Positions 13,714 to 16,873 of a DNA stretch of 16,873 nucleotides are shown here, piece after piece. The notes beneath the pieces are model-generated. The model saw only the letters and a program-made list of their open reading frames with translations, made no database searches and was not told where the DNA came from. The DNA is taken from the NCBI GenBank assembly GCA_002497985.1, contig DAFQ01000038.1:1649-18521 (forward strand), given 5' to 3'. The DNA is from Euryarchaeota archaeon UBA4. GTDB lineage: Archaea; Thermoplasmatota; Poseidoniia; Poseidoniales; Thalassarchaeaceae. Numbering within the stretch: the first letter of the stretch is position 1; each line of letters begins with the position of its first letter. The position numbers were made by a program, and so were the translations under genes.

Positions 13714-13977
13714 ATGTCAGGAAAGAAGTACTTCGTACTGATGGAAAACGGCGATGACACCAGCCAGGTGTTTGTGAACAACCAGCCCCGCGGTGCAGCT
13801 TTGAAAGCTGCTCGAAGGGGTCACACAGACATCCAACTAAGGGAGCGAGGCACCAACAGGGTGCACTGCTTCGATGGCTGGAGGGATCTCGTTGCAAAGG
13901 GTGCAGGCGGTCCAGCGTACCTTCCGGATAAGATCTGGAAGGCCAACGTAAAGAAGACCGGCATAAAGCGCCTTTAG
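13714..13977 (+). CDS. MC1-family archaeal chromosomal protein
   Basis: An 87-residue basic protein of the MC1 (methanogen chromosomal protein 1) family, a monomeric protein that binds and sharply bends DNA and serves in chromatin packing. Seen directly: KKYFVLMENGDDTSQVFVNNQPRGAALKAARRGHTDIQLRERGTNRVHCFDGWRDLV followed by PAYLPDKIWKANVKKTGIKRL. The blocks QPRxAALKAARRG, IxLRERGTxxVHxF and W-x-P/LPDKI...VKK match the family throughout, and the length (87 versus about 90-95) is normal. The start is fixed by GGAGGT nine bases upstream. It is followed by a strong hairpin and converges on sdhB. Confidence 0.9.
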   Translation: MSGKKYFVLMENGDDTSQVFVNNQPRGAALKAARRGHTDIQLRERGTNRVHCFDGWRDLVAKGAGGPAYLPDKIWKANVKKTGIKRL

Positions 13978-14009
13978 TTGGGCCTCAGCCCATAACAGAC
14001 TAACGTAAA

Positions 14010-14037
14010 CCCCTCGGCCGGGTCACTGGCCGTGGGG
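14010..14037. terminator. Hairpin between MC1 and sdhB
   Basis: A ten-base arm (14010-14019, CCCCTCGGCC) is complementary to 14028-14037 (GGCCGTGGGG) apart from one central T-T mismatch, giving nine G-C pairs around an eight-base loop. It sits in the 112-bp gap between two convergent genes, where both transcripts end. No T-run follows on either side, so it may act as an mRNA 3'-end protecting structure rather than a classical terminator. Confidence 0.5.
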
Positions 14038-14089
14038 ATTCAAAACACCGCTCTAGCGCCTAGCTACTTTCCCCAAATCTGGAGTAGCC

Positions 14090-14848
14090 CTATATTCCCA
14101 GTTTCCGCGTTATTATTGCGAGGGGATCGTAGTATTCCGTGACAACCCTCTCTTTGAGGGGTATGATTGCATTGTCTGTGATGTTTATCCCGGCTGGGCA
14201 TACTTCAGTGCAGCATTTGGTAATGTTGCAATAACCAATTCCGAAATCGTCCTTTATTTCCGGGATCCTGCTTTCTTTGTCCAGGGGGTGCATTTCGAGG
14301 CTTGCTAGCCTAACGAAGAACCTCGGCCCAGCAAACTCATCGAATTTCTGATGCTCCCTGAGTACGTGACAAGTATTCACGCAAAGCATGCATTCGATAC
14401 AAGATCTGAACTCCTGGAGCCTGTCCGCTTCTTGTTGATTGAACTCCCAATCAAGCTCATCCGGTCCGTTTATTGGTACGATCCTTTGATCTGTTTCGTA
14501 CGCCCAGGAAACATCAGTCACTAGGTCCTTGACTAGTGGGAACGATTGCATGGGCCTGACCAAGATGGGGGTGCCCTCTGGAGTCTCCTCCAGAATGTCC
14601 TCCATTCTTGTCATGCACATCAGTCTCGACTTACCGTTCACCTCTGCACTGCAGGAACCGCACTTTCCTGCCTTGCAATTCCACCTGCAGGAGAGGTCAG
14701 GGGCATGTTCCGCCTGAATTCTATGAATCACATCCAGGACGACCATCCCCTCGTCCATATCAACGGTGTAGTCGACCATCTTTCCGAATGGGTCCCCTAC
14801 AGAGTCTGGAGCACCCCTGAAAACTCTGAATGTTACTTGTTCGCCCAT
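14090..14848 (-). CDS. sdhB: Succinate dehydrogenase / fumarate reductase iron-sulfur subunit
   Basis: The 252-residue electron-transfer subunit of complex II, passing electrons from the flavoprotein to the membrane anchor. Seen directly: the [2Fe-2S] ligands in NCKAGKCGSC...C (C58, C63, C66, C78), then two groups for the [4Fe-4S] and [3Fe-4S] clusters, CIECMLCVNTC (C150, C153, C156, C160) and CNITKCCTEVCP (207-218). All cluster ligands appear present. The block SCRWNCKAGKCGSCSAEVNG...LMCMTRM is the wording I associate with actinobacterial SdhB rather than the E. coli type. It follows sdhA after 10 bp. Confidence 0.93.
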   Translation of the reverse strand: MGEQVTFRVFRGAPDSVGDPFGKMVDYTVDMDEGMVVLDVIHRIQAEHAPDLSCRWNCKAGKCGSCSAEVNGKSRLMCMTRMEDILEETPEGTPILVRPMQSFPLVKDLVTDVSWAYETDQRIVPINGPDELDWEFNQQEADRLQEFRSCIECMLCVNTCHVLREHQKFDEFAGPRFFVRLASLEMHPLDKESRIPEIKDDFGIGYCNITKCCTEVCPAGINITDNAIIPLKERVVTEYYDPLAIITRKLGI

Positions 14849-14855
14849 GCAATCA

Positions 14856-14860
14856 CTCCT
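14856..14860 (-). promoter_or_regulatory. Ribosome-binding site of sdhB
   Basis: On the minus strand AGGAG lies seven bases before the sdhB ATG (14848) and overlaps the sdhA stop codon (14861-14859), tying translation of the two subunits together. Confidence 0.7.
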
Positions 14861-16682
14861 AGTTTAGATCGTCCTCATCAAGCAGAGACTTCAGGTCATC
14901 CGGAATGGGCGGGTAGGAAACGTAGTCAATGTTCATTGATCCATCCGCTCCTTGTGATATTACGCTGTTTATCTTGCCCCAATGGGAGTGGTCAGGAGTT
15001 GGAAAGTCGTCTCTGGTATGTCCTCCACGGCTCTCTTCCCTACGTAGAGCCGCCAATGTGCACATCCTGCTAACATCAATCATGGCACCAATCTCGAGCG
15101 CCTGGTGCCATCCCGGATTGTATGTCGTTCCAGAGCCTCCGAACGTTTCGTGAGACCTCGATTCAAGGACATCCAAGTCATCCAGAGCTTCTTCCAGTAG
15201 GTTCTTGGTTCGGATTATCCCGACTTTGTCTTGCATCATCCTTCTCAAGTCCTCAACAACTATTGCTGGATTCTCTCCTCCTTCCCTTGAAAGCGGTGCC
15301 AGGGTCTCCTCGATTACTTCATCAATTTCAGATTGTTCGATTTCAGCGAATTCACCGATTTTCGATGCTGCTTCTGAGGCCTGTTCGCCCGCGATCTTTC
15401 CGAAGACGATTAGGTCCGATAGTGAGTTGCCACCGAGCCTGTTTGCCCCATGGAGGCCGGTCGCCGCTTCTCCTGCAGCATATAGTCCTGGAATCGTAGA
15501 CTCCTGTGTTTCTGGGTCGACTTTGACCCCTCCCATCACGTAGTGCGCAGTCGGTCCCACTTCCATGGGCTGCTTTGTGATGTCAACCGCCGCGAGCTCC
15601 TTGAACTGGTGATACATCCCAGGGAGCTTCTTCTTCACTTCTTCTTCATCCCTCCAAGAGATGTCAAGGTAAGCTCCTCCATGTTCGGATGCCCTACCTG
15701 CAGCCCTCTCGCTGTTTATCGCCTTGGCAACAACGTCTCTGGTCAGGAGCTCAGGTGGCCTGCGCTTCGTAGCAAGCTTTCCAGCGACTACTTCATCGAC
15801 CCACTCCAGAGCCTCCTTTTCCGTATCGGCAAACTCATCGGCATACATTTCTGGAACATAGTTGAACATGAATCGGTCCCCCTCTGAGTTCGTTAGCTTC
15901 CCGCCTTCGCCCCTCACACCCTCTGTAACTAGAATCCCCTTGACAGATGGAGGCCATATCATTCCAGTGGGGTGAAACTGAACGAACTCCATGTCGCCCA
16001 TCTCGGCTCCGGCCCAATAGGCAAGAGCATGTCCTTCTCCCGTGTATTCCCAGGAGCCCGAACAGACCTCCCAGCATCTGGTAATCCCGCCAGTGGCTAG
16101 AACAATTGTCTTGGCCTTGAATAAGTGCAACGAGCCATCGTTCCTATCATAGGCGAAACACCCTGAAACCCTTCCGTCGGTTGTGAAAAGCCTTCGAACG
16201 GTAAATTCCATGAAAACATCCATTCCCATGTGGACCCCCTTCTGTTGAAGAGTCCTGATCAGCTCAAGACCGGTTGCATCGCCTATGTGCGCCAGCCTGG
16301 GGTATGTGTGCCCTCCGAAGTTTCTCTGACTGGTTTTGCCCTCTGGAGTCCTGTCGAAAACAGCACCCCACTGTTCCAACTCCCGTATCCGGTCCGGAGC
16401 CTGCTGCGCGTGTATCCTGGCCATCCTCCAGTCACCGAGGTACTTCCCCCCCTTCATCGTGTCACGGAAGTGAACCTCCCAGGAGTCCCGTGGGTCCTTG
16501 TTTGCCAAAGCAGCCGCTGCCCCGCCTTCGGCCATTACGGTGTGCGCTTTGCCCAGCATTGACTTGCAAATCATTGCAACACTTGCCCCACTCGAGCTCG
16601 CTTCTATAGCTGCTCTGAGTCCAGCACCACCTGCTCCGATAATCACAACATCATGTTCGTGCGTGATAACCTCTCTCATCAT
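14859..16682 (-). CDS. sdhA: Succinate dehydrogenase / fumarate reductase flavoprotein subunit
   Basis: The 607-residue FAD subunit of complex II, which oxidises succinate to fumarate in the TCA cycle. Seen directly: the dinucleotide fold [15 protein letters not shown] (about 11-25); [16 protein letters not shown], with the His (47) that carries covalent [72 protein letters not shown] (substrate Arg region); [14 protein letters not shown]; and [30 protein letters not shown]. Length and order are those of a complete subunit. The in-frame ATG at 16712 is rejected because it lies inside the preceding gene; ATG at 16682 overlaps that gene's stop (ATGA) and is preceded by GGGGTGG. The next codon is also ATG (16679), with slightly better spacing. 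It forms an operon with sdhB. Confidence 0.94.
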   Translation of the reverse strand: MMREVITHEHDVVIIGAGGAGLRAAIEASSSGASVAMICKSMLGKAHTVMAEGGAAAALANKDPRDSWEVHFRDTMKGGKYLGDWRMARIHAQQAPDRIRELEQWGAVFDRTPEGKTSQRNFGGHTYPRLAHIGDATGLELIRTLQQKGVHMGMDVFMEFTVRRLFTTDGRVSGCFAYDRNDGSLHLFKAKTIVLATGGITRCWEVCSGSWEYTGEGHALAYWAGAEMGDMEFVQFHPTGMIWPPSVKGILVTEGVRGEGGKLTNSEGDRFMFNYVPEMYADEFADTEKEALEWVDEVVAGKLATKRRPPELLTRDVVAKAINSERAAGRASEHGGAYLDISWRDEEEVKKKLPGMYHQFKELAAVDITKQPMEVGPTAHYVMGGVKVDPETQESTIPGLYAAGEAATGLHGANRLGGNSLSDLIVFGKIAGEQASEAASKIGEFAEIEQSEIDEVIEETLAPLSREGGENPAIVVEDLRRMMQDKVGIIRTKNLLEEALDDLDVLESRSHETFGGSGTTYNPGWHQALEIGAMIDVSRMCTLAALRREESRGGHTRDDFPTPDHSHWGKINSVISQGADGSMNIDYVSYPPIPDDLKSLLDEDDLN

Positions 16683-16873
16683 ATTCCACCCCAGATTACA
16701 ATGTCGTTCCATCCGAAGAGTGGATCCGTGCAGGCATAAACATAGAAGTCAGTAAACATGACCCAGAATAGGCTGTAGAGTGCCCATTCTTTGTGACTCT
16801 CGTTGAGCTTCGTTGAAACTTTCCACATTCTGTACTTTATCCTGTTCATGGGGGTGCCGGTCCAATCGTTGCT
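16679..16873 (-). CDS. Probable SDH membrane anchor, C-terminal end (runs off the right edge)
   Basis: An open frame enters from the right edge and ends at a TGA overlapping the sdhA start, giving the last 64 residues of a protein. They read [21 protein letters not shown], a basic amphipathic stretch, then [19 protein letters not shown], a probable transmembrane or interfacial helix, and finish [12 protein letters not shown]. The position directly before sdhA and the overlapping start suggest the membrane-anchor subunit that holds heme or binds quinone, in the anchor-sdhA-sdhB order seen in some Actinobacteria. The sequence itself shows no diagnostic heme or quinone motif in this portion, so the assignment rests mainly on context. 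Confidence 0.6.
   Translation of the reverse strand, partial: SNDWTGTPMNRIKYRMWKVSTKLNESHKEWALYSLFWVMFTDFYVYACTDPLFGWNDIVIWGGI

Noticed and set aside
14546..15073. 175-codon open frame on the plus strand opposite sdhB/sdhA
   Set aside because: It spans the antisense of two conserved genes and their junction, with no coding signature of its own.
16683..16712. Ten-residue N-terminal extension of SdhA
   Set aside because: It overlaps the coding end of the upstream gene by 34 bases, while ATG at 16682 forms an ATGA overlap with that gene's stop and has GGGGTGG in front.
1..16873. CRISPR arrays, insertion sequences, integrases, attachment sites, tRNA or rRNA genes
   Set aside because: I saw no spaced direct repeats, no terminal inverted repeats around a transposase-like gene, no integrase motif and no tRNA-like cloverleaf in the gaps, all of which are 120 bp or shorter.

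Overview
The window looks like ordinary chromosome from a marine planktonic euryarchaeon, most likely Marine Group II (Candidatus Poseidoniales). No single gene proves this. The argument rests on the combination: an archaeal presenilin-type A22 protease, an archaeal Lhr helicase with a C-terminal zinc motif, a Sec11-type signal peptidase whose general base is His, a site-2 protease, a stand-alone Lrp/AsnC ligand-binding domain, an MC1 chromatin protein and an Hjc-type resolvase, alongside bacterial-looking FolC and succinate dehydrogenase and a lipoprotein with Asp-rich calcium-type repeats. Base composition looks even throughout. I see no insertion sequence, integrase, CRISPR array, tRNA or rRNA.

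Layout. 1-1531 (minus): an A22 membrane protease, then the start of seryl-tRNA synthetase running off the left edge. 1582-3612 (plus): a tight run of folC, a small single-pass membrane protein with a DGIDND/DPDC motif, and a dCMP deaminase. 3613-8488 (minus): a lipoprotein combining Asp-rich repeats with a PI-PLC-like domain, then lhr, then a small P-loop nucleotide kinase that meets the deaminase tail to tail. 8609-10236 (plus): an unrecognised four-helix membrane protein translationally coupled to signal peptidase. 10237-11748 (minus): a site-2 protease. 11823-12005 (plus): a 60-residue coiled-coil protein. 12002-13269 (minus): a macrodomain protein, then an Hjc-like resolvase with extra segments. 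13365-13977 (plus): a RAM-domain protein and MC1, followed by a strong hairpin. 14090-16873 (minus): the end of a probable SDH membrane anchor, then sdhA and sdhB.

How the genes work together. The clearest unit is succinate dehydrogenase (anchor-sdhA-sdhB), whose catalytic subunits look like the actinobacterial type. The deaminase and kinase are both nucleotide enzymes and match the two domain types fused in some dCMP deaminase-family proteins, including anti-phage ones. Three membrane proteases (A22, S26, M50) lie within about 11 kb, suggesting that envelope protein processing is well represented here but not that they form one pathway. Genes are packed closely: three convergent pairs have no space between their stop codons.

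I found no clear new multi-gene system. The best leads are the extracellular PI-PLC-like lipoprotein, the deaminase/kinase pair, the membrane protein coupled to signal peptidase, and the macrodomain/resolvase pair. All family assignments come from reading motifs by eye, without database searches.
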